Part shown: positions 44,556-56,159 of the stretch, piece after piece | Numbering within the stretch: the first letter of the stretch is position 1 | How the letters are laid out: each line of letters opens with the position of its first letter | Assembly: GCA_947044405.1 (NCBI GenBank) | Contig: CAMRHE010000018.1 | Coordinates: 558,001 to 622,000, forward strand | DNA: 64,000 nt | Source: Leptodactylus fallax | Taxonomy: Eukaryota > Chordata > Amphibia > Anura > Leptodactylidae | Direction: 5' to 3' | The notes under the pieces: generated by a model | Told to the model about the DNA's origin: nothing | The model's database searches: none | What the model saw: the letters and a program-made list of their open reading frames with translations, nothing else | Made by a program: the position numbers and the translations under genes

Positions 44556-45290
44556 GAAGCTGCGTTTTTTGTTACAGATTTTGCACCTGTTTTTTTTTAA
44601 CCAAACCAGAAAGTGCCTTAAAGGGAATCTGTCAGATCAATCTGGGACACTAAACCACCCACAGGTCCTTATAGTCCTGGGATTTAGTGTCCCAAATCAC
44701 CCTATTTTTAATGCAGGCGCATTAAAAATAAAAAACCTTTATACTCACTCTGCTGCTGTACTCCCCGCGCCTGCGCAGTTCTTCAATGAAGCCAGAGGAG
44801 TACACCTCCGCTTCAGTGCGCATGCCCCACAATTATGTGGTGAAGCCGGGGTGTCCATCTTTGGCTTCACTGAAGAACAGCACAGGCGCCGGGAGGCATG
44901 CCAACGAAGAATCTCATGAATAAGCCGGACTGTTCTCGCCAAACAGTGTCGATCGGACCCTTCTCTAGGTGAGTATAAAGGTTTTTTATTTTTAATGCGC
45001 CTACGGATTGCATGACAACAGGGCGATTTTTATTTTTATTTTTAATGCGGCCATGGATTGCGTTATAACGGGTGATTTGGGACACTAAACCCCAGGTCCA
45101 TATGGACGTGTGGGTGGTTTAGTGTCCCAAATTGCCCAGACAGATTCCCTTTAAAAAGGAATGGAAAATATAAGTACTTATATTTCTCCCTTCTGCTATT
45201 TCCACTCCTGGCTTTTGCTCAAAATAATGGAGCAAAATCTGCACCAAAAAAACAACAAAAAGCACAAGGTTTGTCTTCAGCCTTATAGCC
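44556..45290. mobile_element. MITE family M2 copy split by a TTAA element
   Basis: Left part CTGAAGCTGCGTTTTTTGTT and GTTACAGATTTTGC (44556-44617); right part CACTCCTGGCTTTTGCTCAA and CAAAATCTGCACC (45155-45290). The insertion at 44618-45154 is at TTAA. Confidence 0.7.
44618..45154. mobile_element. TTAA MITE ending in AGGGAATCTGTC
   Basis: TTAA (44618-44621) then AGGGAATCTGTCAGATC; right CAGACAGATTCCCT then TTAA (45151-45154): an exact duplication. Inner arms: GGGACACTAAACCACCCACA with TGTGGGTGG-type partner, and CTTTATACTCAC with GTGAGTATAAAG. 529 bp without the duplications. Kolobok-like. Confidence 0.9.
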
Positions 45291-46183
45291 ATAGCTGAAG
45301 CAATATCCCTTGTGATGCTAAAAACTTACATGGATACATTTTGACATTAATATTTGAAGAATAGCCAAAGCAAACTTATTTTGGGATACACCACAATAAT
45401 CTGAAGCACTGCAATGTGTGATTTAATCATTTATGTTATTTGTGGTAGAAATGCCATTAAACATTATGGTGCCATGTTTGCAAGATTTTTAGATAAACAG
45501 TGACAGAAATCTGAAAATGAATCTTAAATTAGTGTCCCTGGTTGTCCAGGAGATTCACACAAGGGTAAGCATCAATATATTTCAAGGAAGTTAATCCACA
45601 GTTTTCAGCACAGAATATACACAGAATCAATCATGAATATGCTCTGAAATCTATATTGTGCTCAGACATTTTCCTGAGTGTGACTGACTAATGAAACCAT
45701 AGCAAAATCTCCATATATTACATAATGGTCACTACAAGGGTACTTGAGTTTTCATCAAAAGTTGAAATATTTGAATGGTCTTGCTGGGCAATATTTTCTC
45801 TGGCTCTGTAAGTCTTTATATGTGGTGTCCTATAAGTTTTTTTTGCTGCTAGTCACCTCATTAGGGCTGCAGCACAATTTGATTTGAGGCAGGGGGCATG
45901 TATAATACACAGCAGCTTGCCCCTAATGCGTTATTACTACTACTGGTTTTTATAAGTCTGCCAGCAATAACTATAAAATATGTAAAACATAACTGAGAAA
46001 TGCCCACATAAACATAATATAAGAGATCCAGGAGCACTGGACTCCAAATCTAGGTTATGATGCAGCTTAAAAGATCCCTGATACAGAAAATTAGAAATAT
46101 GAACACATTCACAATCACAATCTGCTTACGGTCTATGACTAACATCCCATCAGCAATAACACAAGCAGGTAGTCAGAAGTAAA
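45291..46183. other. No gene recognised
   Basis: AT-rich DNA without supported features. Confidence 0.4.
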
Positions 46184-46185
46184 TA

Positions 46186-46557
46186 CAGGCGTGTCTCAAT
46201 AAATTAGAATATCTTTGAACCGTTCATTCATTTCAGTAATTCAGTAATACAATTCATAATTAGCGTCTTTCATGATTGTGTGTCCTACTGAACCAGACCA
46301 AGGGACCATTTAAAGGCTTAGGAAACCTTGGCAGGTGACACACTGAATTTACAATACTGAACTTTTTTACAATATTCTAATTTTCTTAGATTTGGGTTTT
46401 CTTTACCTGTAATCCATAATCATCATGTACAGAAATAAAACAATTGAACTAGAACACTCTGTAAAGAATCTAGAATATATAGGAGGTCACTTTTTTAATT
46501 TAATTAGTGAAAGAAAGAAATGTTTCAAAGATATCCTAATTTTTTGAGTTGCACCTG
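46186..46557. mobile_element. Tc1/mariner-type MITE
   Basis: Ends CAGGCGTGTCTCAATAAATT and AATTTTTTGAGTTGCACCTG, with GAATATC/GATATCC just inside. TA at 46184-46185 and 46558-46559. 372 bp, non-coding. Confidence 0.85.
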
Positions 46558-46700
46558 TAGACTCTCCTTATACTCACTCTGAGCTGTGAGAAGCTCCTCA
46601 GGCTGTGTGTAACATGCATAGGCCACGAGGAAAGATCTTCTCCTCTCCCTCCACTTCCTGTGTTCTGTATTAAGTCTGTTGATTTCTAAAGACAGAGTAA

Positions 46701-46962
46701 GGCCCCTTGCACACGAGAGTGGTCTAGGTCAGTGTGCTATTGGGGTTTTTCTCGGATAACAAACTGACCCATTAAAATGCTATCGGCCCGCTCACATGAC
46801 CGTGTATTACATGGATGAGTGTGCGGACCGACAGTCTGGGCTGCAAAACTCAGGACTGGTCCTATTCCTATCCGGTTTTGTGGCTGTGCTTCTGCAACCC
46901 CTATTCATTAAATGAATGGGGCCGCAGAAGCACGACCAGCACAAGGTCGTGTGCAACAGGCC
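46701..46962. mobile_element. MITE family M3 copy
   Basis: Left GGCCCCTTGCACACGAGAGT, right GGTCGTGTGCAACAGGCC, bordered by TAA on both sides (46698-46700 and 46963-46965). Shares GACAGTCTGGGCTGCAAAA and GGTCCTATTCCTATC with 55498-55843. A 3-bp TAA target would suit Harbinger. Confidence 0.82.
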
Positions 46963-46965
46963 TAA

Positions 46966-48519
46966 TAAGGAGTGAACAGCAAAATAGGAAGGAGGGAGAC
47001 ACCTAGCGGCAGCAACTTTAGAGTATTTTTTCAGACAGAAAACAGCAATATTTTAAATAAGGTGCATTACATTTTGGTCCAGAATCACATAATCTATTAA
47101 ATGAGACTAAGTTGTCTGAAAAGTCAGTGATCATTTAACAGATTTTGTTGCACATTCTACCCGATTCATTGCCAAAGGTGAAAAACAAAACAATAATAAA
47201 ACTGGCATGCTTTAGATGTGATATGATCTGGATGTTATGGTTGAGTTTCAGGAATGTGTCAGCAAAAGAGAATTTGGCTGATAACAGAGAGCAGTAGAAC
47301 AATCTATTAAAATCCAGTACTTACTGCGCTGTGAGATAGGCCCAGACCCCCAAACACCTTCACCAGCACCAGCCAGGCCAGATGACATTGCTGAATTTGG
47401 GGGACCAAGTTATCACCACCAGAAACTGTTCAGAAATAAACGCTCATCTAACTGAAAACAAAACCAGGGCTGATATGAAACAGGAGAATAAATGTCCAGG
47501 GAAATGGTCAGTACCAAGAAATTTCGTCACAGCCAGAATCAGGAGAAAAAACAGATATCCAATATAAAACCGAGATTCAGTTCCGAGTGGTAATGTCAAA
47601 GGCAGAATCAGCAGACAAACAAATAACCAGAAACAAGCTGAGAGCCAGAAACAATGAAGCAATCCAATGCATACAATCAGGGTTCAGATCTAAACTAGAG
47701 TATTGAATTAGCCGGCAACCTGGTACAGGAGGTAAGAGTTTTTTTTATCTGCCTCCTCAGCTGCTAACTGAACAAGCCCAAGGAACTTCTGAAACTGAAG
47801 AAGCTTTTCAGGTTGACATGGTAACCTTAAAGGAATAGCAGCTGAATTTAAAATCCTGAAACTGGAATTTGCATTGAAGATATGTGAGAAAAAATGGAAT
47901 TCACTTAGACATAATTTGGAATGACCGCTTATGTATTAGGTTCCTGAGTAAGTTATGAAGTAAATAACCAACAAGCAATCACATGGAAAAAAAATTGTCC
48001 TCCCTAAGAGTGGTGACACATGGTGTACCTGGATCTGGCTAAAGCTACATCCAATCCCCAGGCTGCCACTGCTTTCACTTCTCTGTAAATGAAACACCAA
48101 TTAATTTCAGCTGGATGTTATTACTGGGCGTGCAGGAGCAGCATAACCATAATGATAACCAGTAATGATATCCAGCTGAAAATACTCAGCGTTTCACTTA
48201 CAGAGAAATTAAATAATCAGAGGTCCAGGGACTGGATGCGACTATTGCCCCATCCAGGTACATTGTGAGTCGGCAACCTAAATTACTTTTTCATCGTAGA
48301 TTATATTATTATAGATAACTCAGATGTCTAAAGTACTTTAAGCACTAAAAACTAATAACTAATTTCAGACTTAATGGGAACCTGTCAGGTGCCCACCGTG
48401 ACAACTTAGGATGCATAGGATATAAAAAAAAAAGAAATGTACACCTCCCACTCACATGGTCTCAGATGTAGATTGGAATCTGATATTCAAATGCACAGGA
48501 TAACCCTTCGGTTAGCGGT
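46966..48519. other. No gene recognised
   Basis: Mixed DNA. GGGAACCTGTCAGGTGCCCAC near 48376 is a fragment of a MITE end. No coding stretch supported. Confidence 0.35.
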
Positions 48520-48850
48520 ATGTAGACAACAAAAACCACAAAAAATATCCAGAAAAAAAAAAAAATAAATCGGAAAGTATACATAAAACTTATTTTAATT
48601 ACCATAAAAAATTAAAATAAAAAGTGGAAAACAACACATGTTGAACTTCTTATACGTTTCAGGGCATAAGACACTAAGATTATGCTATGACTAAGAGGCT
48701 TATCCCCTGAAACACGGAAGCGGTTCAACATGTGTTGTTTTCCACTTTTTATTTTCGTTTTTTCATGGTAATTAAAAGTTAAGTTTTATGTATACTTTCC
48801 GATTTTTTTATTTGCTGGATATTGTTTTGTGGTTTTAATGTACATATGAC
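48520..48850. repeat. Long fold-back repeat, arms about 145 bp
   Basis: GGAAAACAACACATGTTGAAC (left arm, about 48628-48647) faces GGTTCAACATGTGTTG (right arm, about 48724). The outer parts pair as well: CGGAAAGTATACATAAAACT with AGTTTTATGTATACTTTCCG in worn form, and AAAACCACAAAA with TTTTGTGGTTTT. The loop is about 40 bp. Confidence 0.85.
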
Positions 48851-49698
48851 TTTTTATGCTTTGAAACATTTATAAATTCACTTTGCTGCAACAGAAAGAT
48901 CACAGAGGACACCAATGGAAAGGGAATTACTACATCCTGTATATGAGGGCATCATATACAGGCAAGGTTCTAATTTTGATAGGAGCCATTTCTAAGGTAC
49001 AATACATATAACGTGTTAAATAATACTTACTAATTTTTTTTTTTTTGGGGGGGGGGAAGGAAATGGAAAAAAACACAATTTCGCAATTACTTGTTAGGAT
49101 TTACTGTATCTTTACAATGTTTACTGTGTGGTATAAATAATATGATGTTAAAATGTAATTATAAATTGTATTAGTTACTATAATTATGGCAATACCAAAC
49201 TTATATAGTTTGATATCACTGCATCATAAGAGCTCTGTTTAGCTGAGCTACTGTGATGCAGGTAACAGTTAATTTTCCTATGCAGAGATTCAAGATTGTG
49301 GAGTTAATTTGAGTTTAAAACAAAATAAGTAATGGTTTACTCAAAAAGTTACTCAGTCTCTTATATAGATTATATCCATAGCTAAATGTATTAATGATAT
49401 TGATTCTCTCCTCTGCATTTGTCCCCTGCAATAAATGTCTGATCCTGTATGTCTAGAAAAGGGAAATCCGAGTTGACTTGCAGTTGCATAACTTTATCAC
49501 TCCATTAAATATAATATACCTTTTCTGTTGTGTATACATTTAGGTAAGAACTAACAACTTTTTGATTTATGCACATGGCCATATAATGGTTACGATTTCT
49601 AGAGTCATAAGAGGCAGATTTTATAATCATAAAAGTCAGTCTGCCATAGAGGTGCAAGGCATGGTCATGGTACCTACCTGTCTCGGATCTTATATGTA
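48851..49698. other. No gene recognised
   Basis: Contains a T run followed by G run at 49036-49057. AT-rich elsewhere. Confidence 0.4.
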
Positions 49699-49699
49699 A

Positions 49700-50965
49700 T
49701 CTCTTATATATATATAAAAATGAGTTTCTGTCTGTCTGTTCTTTATGCGCGACCAAACGACTGGACCGATCCTCACCAAATTTGGCACACATGTACTTCA
49801 GGTGTCCGGGAATATTTTAGACTGGGTCTCAGCTCTAAAGGATGTACTGTTCCTGAGATACAGTATTCCCAAAAAATGGCCTGCATTCTCTAATACAAGC
49901 CCGCAAGTCTTTCACTCATATTCTAACTGCCATACACACGGTCACATGTCCCTTATCAGCCAATAGAAGCTCGCAGGCACTTAGTTTCCTCAGGCACACA
50001 GGTTTCCATAGCAACCAAGCTATTTATGATCTGTATTAGTCAATAGCAGTTCGCAGGTCCTTAAATATTCAGTCATATCACGTGTATCAGCCAATATAAA
50101 TTCACATTTAATTACCAGCAGGTACCGGCCTATTAAAAAAAAAAAAAAAAAAACATGAGGGGCCTGCCGGGACCCCTAATGTCCCGGGCCCTGTGGCAGC
50201 CGCTACCACTGCTACACTGGTATTTACGCCGCTGACTGGACTGCCATACTGGATTTCAGCATTCTTATAAATTGAAACATTTTTAAACTACTCATGGCCA
50301 ATGCAGCAAAATGAATGGCTGCTGCTCGAGCTAATGACAACTCTCAGCAGACCCAAGCCCAACTCCAATCTGAAAAGGTATGTCACAGACAACAGTGAGC
50401 TGCTGAAACAACCCAGCAAACCCAAGCCCGTCTCCAATCTGACAAGGCATTGTCAGCCACATGCACACAGCTGCATTCCATGTTTCCATAAAAACCCAGC
50501 CATTTTCTTCACTGCTGTGGGTCAGCTTTAAAGGGGCAGAGCGCTGTGGATGACACTGTTACACAAGGTCACATACACACAGCTTTACTCCAGGTTTTTC
50601 ACTGATATCCAAACTGACATACACATGATCACATGACGCTTATGGACCAATGGAAAATCGCAAGTTCTTCAGTCTTGACATACACACAGCTTAACACCAG
50701 GTTTCCATAGCAACCAAGCTATTTATGACCTGTATGAGTCAATAGCAGTTCGCAGGTCCTTAAATATTCAGTCATATGATGTGCATCAGCCAATATAAGT
50801 TCACATTTCATTTACCAGGTTTCCATAGCAACACAGCCATAAATAGACTATACCTATACTGGACTGCCATACTGGATGTCAAGTGCAAAACTGGCCAATT
50901 CTTATGGGGCCACTACACAAACAAAAAATGAAATGTACCCGTGCGAAGCCGGGTCCTTCTGCTAG
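49700..50965 (+). mobile_element. Non-autonomous Helitron
   Basis: It starts TCTCTTATATATATATAAAA after A (49699) and ends CTAG (50962-50965) before T, i.e. inserted between A and T as Helitrons do. The hairpin ACCCGTGCGAAGCCGGGT (about 50938-50955) stands 6 bp before the CTAG end. ATGAGTTTCTGTCTGTCTGTT near the start is characteristic of Helitron 5' ends in animals. It has no Rep/helicase. A block of about 120 bp is present twice (50001 and 50700, period 699), so about half of the element arose by internal duplication. Confidence 0.9.
50118..50232. mobile_element. hAT end fragment inside the Helitron
   Basis: An A run (50134-50153), a GC-rich stretch CCGGGCCCTGTGGCAGCCGC and the end ACTGGTATTTACGCCGCTG (inverse of a CAGCGGCG hAT end). 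It lies between the duplicated Helitron blocks. Confidence 0.55.
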
Positions 50966-51324
50966 TACACAATAAAAATAATTTTCATGCATCATCATTC
51001 TGTATATATGGATGTAGTCCATTTCAAAATATCACCAAACATGGTGCTCATCAAAGCCTGTTCTAGGAAGCTGTGTAGGCTATATGCTTTGTTGTACAGG
51101 CCCTGTGTACACAGCTCTGATTTCATGGGGCCTTAGAAGGGTTGGCCAGTTTCAGACCAATATTGAGAGACAAATATTATTGTTTTTATAATACAAAGTT
51201 ATACAATTCTCCAATATACTTTTTGTATCAATTCCTCACAGTTTTCTAGATCTTTGTTTACTGTCATTCATTCTCCTTACTTCCAGTGGATAAAAATTAG
51301 TCCACGGTCATGTGATATACAGTC

Positions 51325-51510
51325 CATGGTCATTATTATTATTATAATTATTGTTTATTTATATATCACCATTAATTCCATGGTGCTTTACATTTGAGGG
51401 TTTACATATGGTACACAAAATGTACAAGACAAATATAATACTACCAGTGACCAACTGGCACAGTGGGATAGAGGGCCCTGCCCGCAAGGGCTTACAATCT
51501 ATAAGATATA
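51325..51510 (-). mobile_element. SINE/LINE tail with ATT microsatellite
   Basis: (ATT)n at 51330-51346, then TTTATATATCACC and the block CCCTGCCCGCAAGGGCTTAC, a 3' tail common in amphibian and fish retroposons. GATATACAGTCCA flanks it on both sides and may be the target duplication, although the surrounding element also repeats this word. Confidence 0.65.
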
Positions 51511-52285
51511 CAGTCCACAGTCATGTGATATACAGTCCATGGTTATGTGATGAAGACACAGTTGTACAGCTCGTTATAGTCACAGCACAGTAATCAGACA
51601 TCTTCCTAGTAATGAGCTGTGCAACTTTGTATACATCACATGCAGGGTCGGACTGGCCCACCAGGGAACCGGTGAATCCACCGGTGGGCCCAGAGCCCCG
51701 ACTATTAGTCCTCACCTCATGGGGGCCCGATCGGGATCCTGACCATCCCGATCGGGCCCCTGACCAGTGGCGTAATGATCGCAATCGCAGGGGGCGCGAC
51801 CGCGACCGGACCCAGCAGGGTACAGGGCCCGCGGCCAGCTGGAGATGGCCGGGGCTCCGGACCACTATGATAGCGGTCGGGGAAAGCCTGGTTCCCCGAC
51901 CGCTATACATACTGTTATTGGAAAGGGGCCCAGGCATATTGCAGGTCCCTTTCCAATAGATGGCAGGGCAGGGCACCCAGGGGAGGTGACTGAAAATAAT
52001 AAATAGATATTCTCACCTCTCCTGGGCACAGCGTTCTCTCCGGCACTCTTCTGTCATGTGACTGAGGCCTGTGATTAGGCCCCGGCGGTCACATGGGGCG
52101 CGACCACGTAATGACGTCAGTGCGCCCCCACGTGACCGCTGAGGCCCAATCAAAGGCCTCAGCAGTGTCGTCGGAAAAGGGCCTGAAGACACTGAAGATG
52201 GCAGGATGGAGCGAGGATGCCAAGGAAAGGTAAGGCAAGGTGAGTATGAGAGTTTGTTATTTTTAATTACTTCCCCTGGGCCTCC

Positions 52286-52330
52286 GATTATTATACTCTG
52301 GGGTCTGAGGAGACCCCAGAGTATAATAAT
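52286..52330. repeat. TATACTCTGGGGTCT palindrome of copy C
   Basis: ATTATTATACTCTGGGGTCT, a short loop (GAGG), then AGACCCCAGAGTATAATAAT: a nearly perfect 20-bp hairpin. Confidence 0.93.
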
Positions 52331-52349
52331 AGCACTGAAGCGGAGCGGA

Positions 52350-52745
52350 GGGGGCTATTGGGCGCATATAATACTGGGTGGGGGCCACTATGAAGCTTAT
52401 AATACTGGGTGGGGGCCACTATGGAGCTTATAATACCGGGTGGGGGCCACTGTGGGGCTTATAATACTGGGTGGGGGCCACTGTGGAACTTATAATACTG
52501 TGTGGGGGCCACTGTTGAGCTTATAATCCTGGGTGGGGGCCACTTTGGAGCATATAATACTGGGTGGGGGCCACTGTGGAGCTTATAATACTGGGTGGGA
52601 GCCACTGTGGAGCTTATAATACTGGGTGGGGGCCACTGTGGAGCTTATAATACTGGGTGGGGGCCACTGTGGAGCTTATAATACTGGGTGGGGGCCACTG
52701 TGGAGCTTATAATACTGGGTGGGGGCCATTGTGGAGCTTATACTC
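52350..52745. repeat. 31-bp minisatellite in hAT copy C
   Basis: About 12 very similar units of TACTGGGTGGGGGCCACTGT plus GGAGCTTATAA. The unit is the reverse complement type of the arrays at 30.3 and 32.3 kb. Low divergence points to recent homogenisation. Confidence 0.95.
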
Positions 52746-53190
52746 CATACAGTGGCTCCTTCATTTTTTTTTAATTACGCCGGGGCAGGTGTAAAAAAAA
52801 AAAAAAAAAAAACCCACAAACTTTCTCTCCTGTCCCCAGTGTCTCCTAGCGCAGTTCGGTCCTGCAGCTCTGTTGTTTTCTTCCAGTGCAAGTTCCCTCT
52901 GCACGTGACTACCTGTGACGTCACGTGTTCCCTGAGGCCAATCAGTGGCCTAAGGGAAGGGACCTGGGACGTCACAGCCAGGGAGGAATTCCGGCAAAAA
53001 GAAGACAGCAGAGCTGCAGGACCGGACCGTGCTGGGAGGACACCGGAGCACCGGAGACAGGTGAGTATGTTTAGCATGTTTTTTTTTTTGGGGGGGGCGT
53101 AGGGGGATTCACCTCCCCCAGACTAATTATAAAAAAGAAAAAAATTATACTGGACAATCTCTTTAAAGTGTGTTGCATTAGGGGTGTATA

Positions 53191-53403
53191 TTAAAGGGGT
53201 TGTCCAGGCATAATTTGTTATGGTTTATCCTTAGGATAGGCCATAGATATCTGATCTGTAGGAGGCTGACCCCGGACCCCGGGGCTCCGGAAGTGGCTCC
53301 GAACAGCTGATGGGGCCGTGTGTCAGCCCTCTACTGATCAGGTATTTATGGCCTATCCTGAGCATAGGCCATAAAAAAGATTAACCCTGGACAACCCCTT
53401 TAA
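53191..53403. mobile_element. TTAA MITE ending in AGGGGTTGTCCAGG
   Basis: TTAA then AGGGGTTGTCCAGGCATA; right CCTGGACAACCCCT then TTAA. Inner pair: TTATCCTTAGGATAGGCCAT with ATGGCCTATCCTGAGCATAG. A very common anuran MITE type. Confidence 0.9.
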
Positions 53404-53576
53404 TATGCCCCACACAGTTTAATGTCCCCCCCACAGGATGTTAGCCCCCATCACTGCTCCCACACAATATAATGACCCCATCACTATTCCCCATACAGTA
53501 TGGGGGACCAGTGAAGAGGCCACTATGTGGGGGGACCAGTGAAGTGACCATAGAAAAATTTGGCCCAGACAACCCC

Positions 53577-53937
53577 TTAAAAGAGGTTGTCCATAAACTG
53601 GAGCGACCACTGTGTCGGCCGCCAGGAAGGTGTAAGGATAAGAAAATTTTTAAAAAAGCATACTCACCTGTCCCCAGTGCCCCGTGTTCCCCTGCCTGTG
53701 TCTGTTCGGTCTCATGGCGGCGCCTCATTTCTGGAAATCCTGTACCTAATTGGTCTTAGCGATCACATGAGGTGCAGGACTCCCAGCAAGGAGTCGCCGG
53801 TATGAGACTGAATGGACACTGGCAGCGGACAACAGAGTGCCGGGAACAGGTGAGTATGCTTTTTAATTTACTTATTTTTTACTTTACACCTCCCGACAGC
53901 TACATGGGTTGCTCCAATTCCTTCGACAACCTCTTTA
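53577..53937. mobile_element. TTAA MITE ending in AAGAGGTTGTCCA
   Basis: TTAA then AAGAGGTTGTCCATAAA; right TTCGACAACCTCT then TTAA (53934-53937). Inner GCATACTCACCTGTCC pairs with ACAGGTGAGTATGC. Confidence 0.88.
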
Positions 53938-54512
53938 AAGGATTTATCCATCTTCCTAATATTGATGGCCTGTCCTTAGGATAGGCCATCAATATTACAT
54001 CTACGATGATACAACAGCCAGGACCTCTGCAGATCAGCTTTTCCAGGACAATGCGGCTACAGGTAAAGGTAACAATTCTAGGAGCCACGCTGTTCACTTG
54101 CCATACAAGGTGTAGCAGTAGGTTTAGGTAGTGAAGTGGTGCACATGGTATAGTGGGTGAGCAGCATGGCTCCCGGCATGTTATTACCTTTAGCCGCCCT
54201 GTCTCGGTACCGCTGATCTGCAGGGGTCCTGACGGTGGGCCCCTAGAAACAATTCCACTGGTGGGCCCTAGACATCCCAGTCCGACACTGATCACATGAC
54301 CATGGACTGTATATCACATAACCATGGACCGTATATCACATGACCATAGACTGATTTTTATCCATTGGTAGTAAGCCAAATGAATGACAGTAAGAAGGGA
54401 TCTAGAAAACCATAAGGAATTGATAAAGAAAGTGTATTGGTAAATTGTAGAAATTAAACAAGCAATAACATTTGTCTCTCAATATTTCCCTGAAACTGGG
54501 CAACCCCTTTAA

Positions 54513-54956
54513 TGTTATTATAATCTTTTCTTTCTTAAAGTCTGCATACTTATTTTTTATTTTATTGTAACCTTTATAAATATGATACTTTCAGTATCAT
54601 TGTCATGAAAGCATATGTGTATGTATGTTTAATACTGCACATCCCAGAGTGCAAGTAACTAGAACTTGACCTTTCAAAAATGCATTGTTTTTATGTAACA
54701 TTTTTTCAGTGTCTTACTGACTATCATATCCCTCAAAACCTAATTTATTATGTCCTCTTCATAATTGGAATAATAACTAATTGAAATGTAAGTCAGGTCT
54801 TAATGGGGCAGTTTGTAGGTTTTAGTGGGGCAGTTTTTTGGAGCATCCGTGCATTCATAAATAGGCCTTAAATTGTTGTAATGGTAGAATTTCTTCATAT
54901 TTTGCACATTTCTGTTTGTCATGAAAATTAATATGAAAAAGGACTAGGGATGGGTG
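54513..54956. other. No gene recognised
   Basis: AT-rich sequence. Confidence 0.4.
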
Positions 54957-55090
54957 AACTGATTAGTTTAAAACCAGATTCGACCAAAAATTTCCAAAAG
55001 TTTTGTGTTCACCCTATCACAAAACTTTTGGGGTTTATTACCCACGAAAAACTATTATACTCTGGGGTCTCTTCAGAGAATAAAGCCTTA
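54957..55090. repeat. Fragment with TATACTCTGGGGTCTCTTCAG
   Basis: GGGATGGGTGAACTG start, internal inverted ACAAAACTTTTGG blocks, then CCCACGAAAAACTATTATAC. Related to 5419-5545. Confidence 0.5.
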
Positions 55091-55097
55091 TAAAGCT

Positions 55098-55204
55098 TTA
55101 GGGTACGTTCACATGGTGGAAAATGAAGACACATCAGCATTCCATTGCGGCTTTATGCTGCTGATCTGTGGCCCATCTGTGGCCTATGTGTGAACGTACC
55201 CTAA
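55098..55204. mobile_element. Small MITE ending in TTAGGGTACGTTCACA
   Basis: TTAGGGTACGTTCACATGG and ATGTGTGAACGTACCCTAA form almost perfect 18-bp inverted ends, 107 bp overall; inner CAGCAT/ATGCTGCTGATC words. Non-coding. Confidence 0.85.
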
Positions 55205-55497
55205 TAGTAGTGATCAGAGCTTAGTACTTATCAATGGTAGCAATATGGCTATTTAGTTTATGGAGAACCTTGTACCTAATGCCAGCAACAAGAGGCTTGT
55301 AGTATTCTGATTCTTATTGGGTGATTGCCTAATAGTATAAATAACTGCTACAGAAAAATATCCGCTGCCACGGTCTTTTCTGCTACATTTTTTGGCTGCG
55401 GCTTGCTACATGGGGCCTTAGCCTAACCCCCAATAAGAAACTTATTTAACTATATGTCTTGCAGGTGATCTGGAATATATTGGAGCTTGAATCACTA
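55205..55497. other. M1 end fragment and unassigned DNA
   Basis: At about 55350-55428, CCGCTGCCACGGTC and GCTACATGGGGCCTTAGCC are the right end of an M1 MITE; the left end is missing. Confidence 0.5.
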
Positions 55498-55843
55498 TAA
55501 GCCCCCTTGCACACGACCGTATGAATGGTCAGTGTGCTATCCAGGGTTTTCCCGGATAGGACACTGACCCATTCATTTCTATGGGCCCTTACAAATGACC
55601 GTGAATTACACGGTCACATGTGCAGGCCGACAGTCTGGGCTGCAAAATATGGAACAGGTCCTATTCCTGTCTGATTTTGTGGCCCTGCTTCCGTGGCTCC
55701 TATTCATTGAATGAAAGGCGACGCGGAAGCATGGCTGGTGCATGGGTGGCACATGGATGACATCCATGTGTCCCCCATGCGCTGCCCGTCACGTTCACTC
55801 ATGGCAGCTGGTTAGAGCACACGGTTGTCTGCAACCGTCTTAA
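55498..55843. mobile_element. MITE family M3 copy
   Basis: Left TAAGCCCCCTTGCACACGAC, interior as in 46701-46962 (GACAGTCTGGGCTGCAAAA), right CACACGGTTGTCTGCAACCG then TCTTAA. The final TTAA touches the M2 copy that follows. Confidence 0.78.
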
Positions 55844-56058
55844 GGCTGAGGCCCTACGTTGCAGAAATGTTGCTTTTTTTTTGTTGTAGATTTTGCTGCT
55901 GTTTTTTGAGCCAAGGTCAAGAATGCCTTCAAAAGAAAAGGAAAACATATAGGAAATACTTATACTACCATCTGCTTAGTCCACTCCTGGCTTGGGCACA
56001 AAAAATGCAAAATCTGCAAAAAAAAAAAAAGCTATGTTTCTGCAACGGGGGGCCTCAG
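55841..56058. mobile_element. MITE family M2 copy
   Basis: Left TAAGGCTGAGGCCCTACGTT, right TTTCTGCAACGGGGGGCCTC; interior TTGTAGATTTTGCTGCTG, CACTCCTGGCTTGGGC and CAAAATCTGCAAAAAA. Confidence 0.82.
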
Positions 56059-56159
56059 GAATATTATTAAATCAATCAGCACTGAAGTTTGGACCTTGCT
56101 GGGAATAGCTAAAACAACAACTAATAATAGGTAAAGTGATATAATGAATAGTAATGGCA

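Larger units (their letters stand above)
51635..54298. mobile_element. hAT composite element, copy C, exact 8-bp duplication
   Basis: The element is 51643-54290 (2648 bp). It starts CAGGGTCGGACTGGCCCACC and ends with the inverse of CAGTGTCGGACTGGG. ATCACATG flanks it exactly (51635-51642, 54291-54298). Inside are a GC-rich core with TGACGTCA (52112-52119 and 52916-52923), a palindrome (52286-52330), a 31-bp array (52362-52745) and two TTAA MITEs. No transposase. Confidence 0.93.
51137..54512. mobile_element. Long-inverted-repeat TTAA element holding a hAT element
   Basis: Left arm from AGGGTTGGCCAGTTTCAG (51139) to about 51335; right arm from about 54300 to CCTGAAACTGGGCAACCCCT then TTAA (54509-54512). 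Matching inverted blocks include AATATTGAGAGACAAAT with ATTTGTCTCTCAATATT, TACTGTCATTCATT with GAATGACAGTAAG, and TCATGTGATATACAGTCCAT with its inverse. Without the hAT insert it would be about 725 bp. Confidence 0.82.

Noticed and set aside
44745..45085. Open frames in a GC-richer block
   Set aside because: They lie wholly inside a TTAA MITE with paired arms.
51521..51976. 151-codon minus-strand frame, Arg/Ser/Gly-rich
   Set aside because: Lies across the left end of hAT copy C and its target site; high GC keeps it open. No homology recognised.
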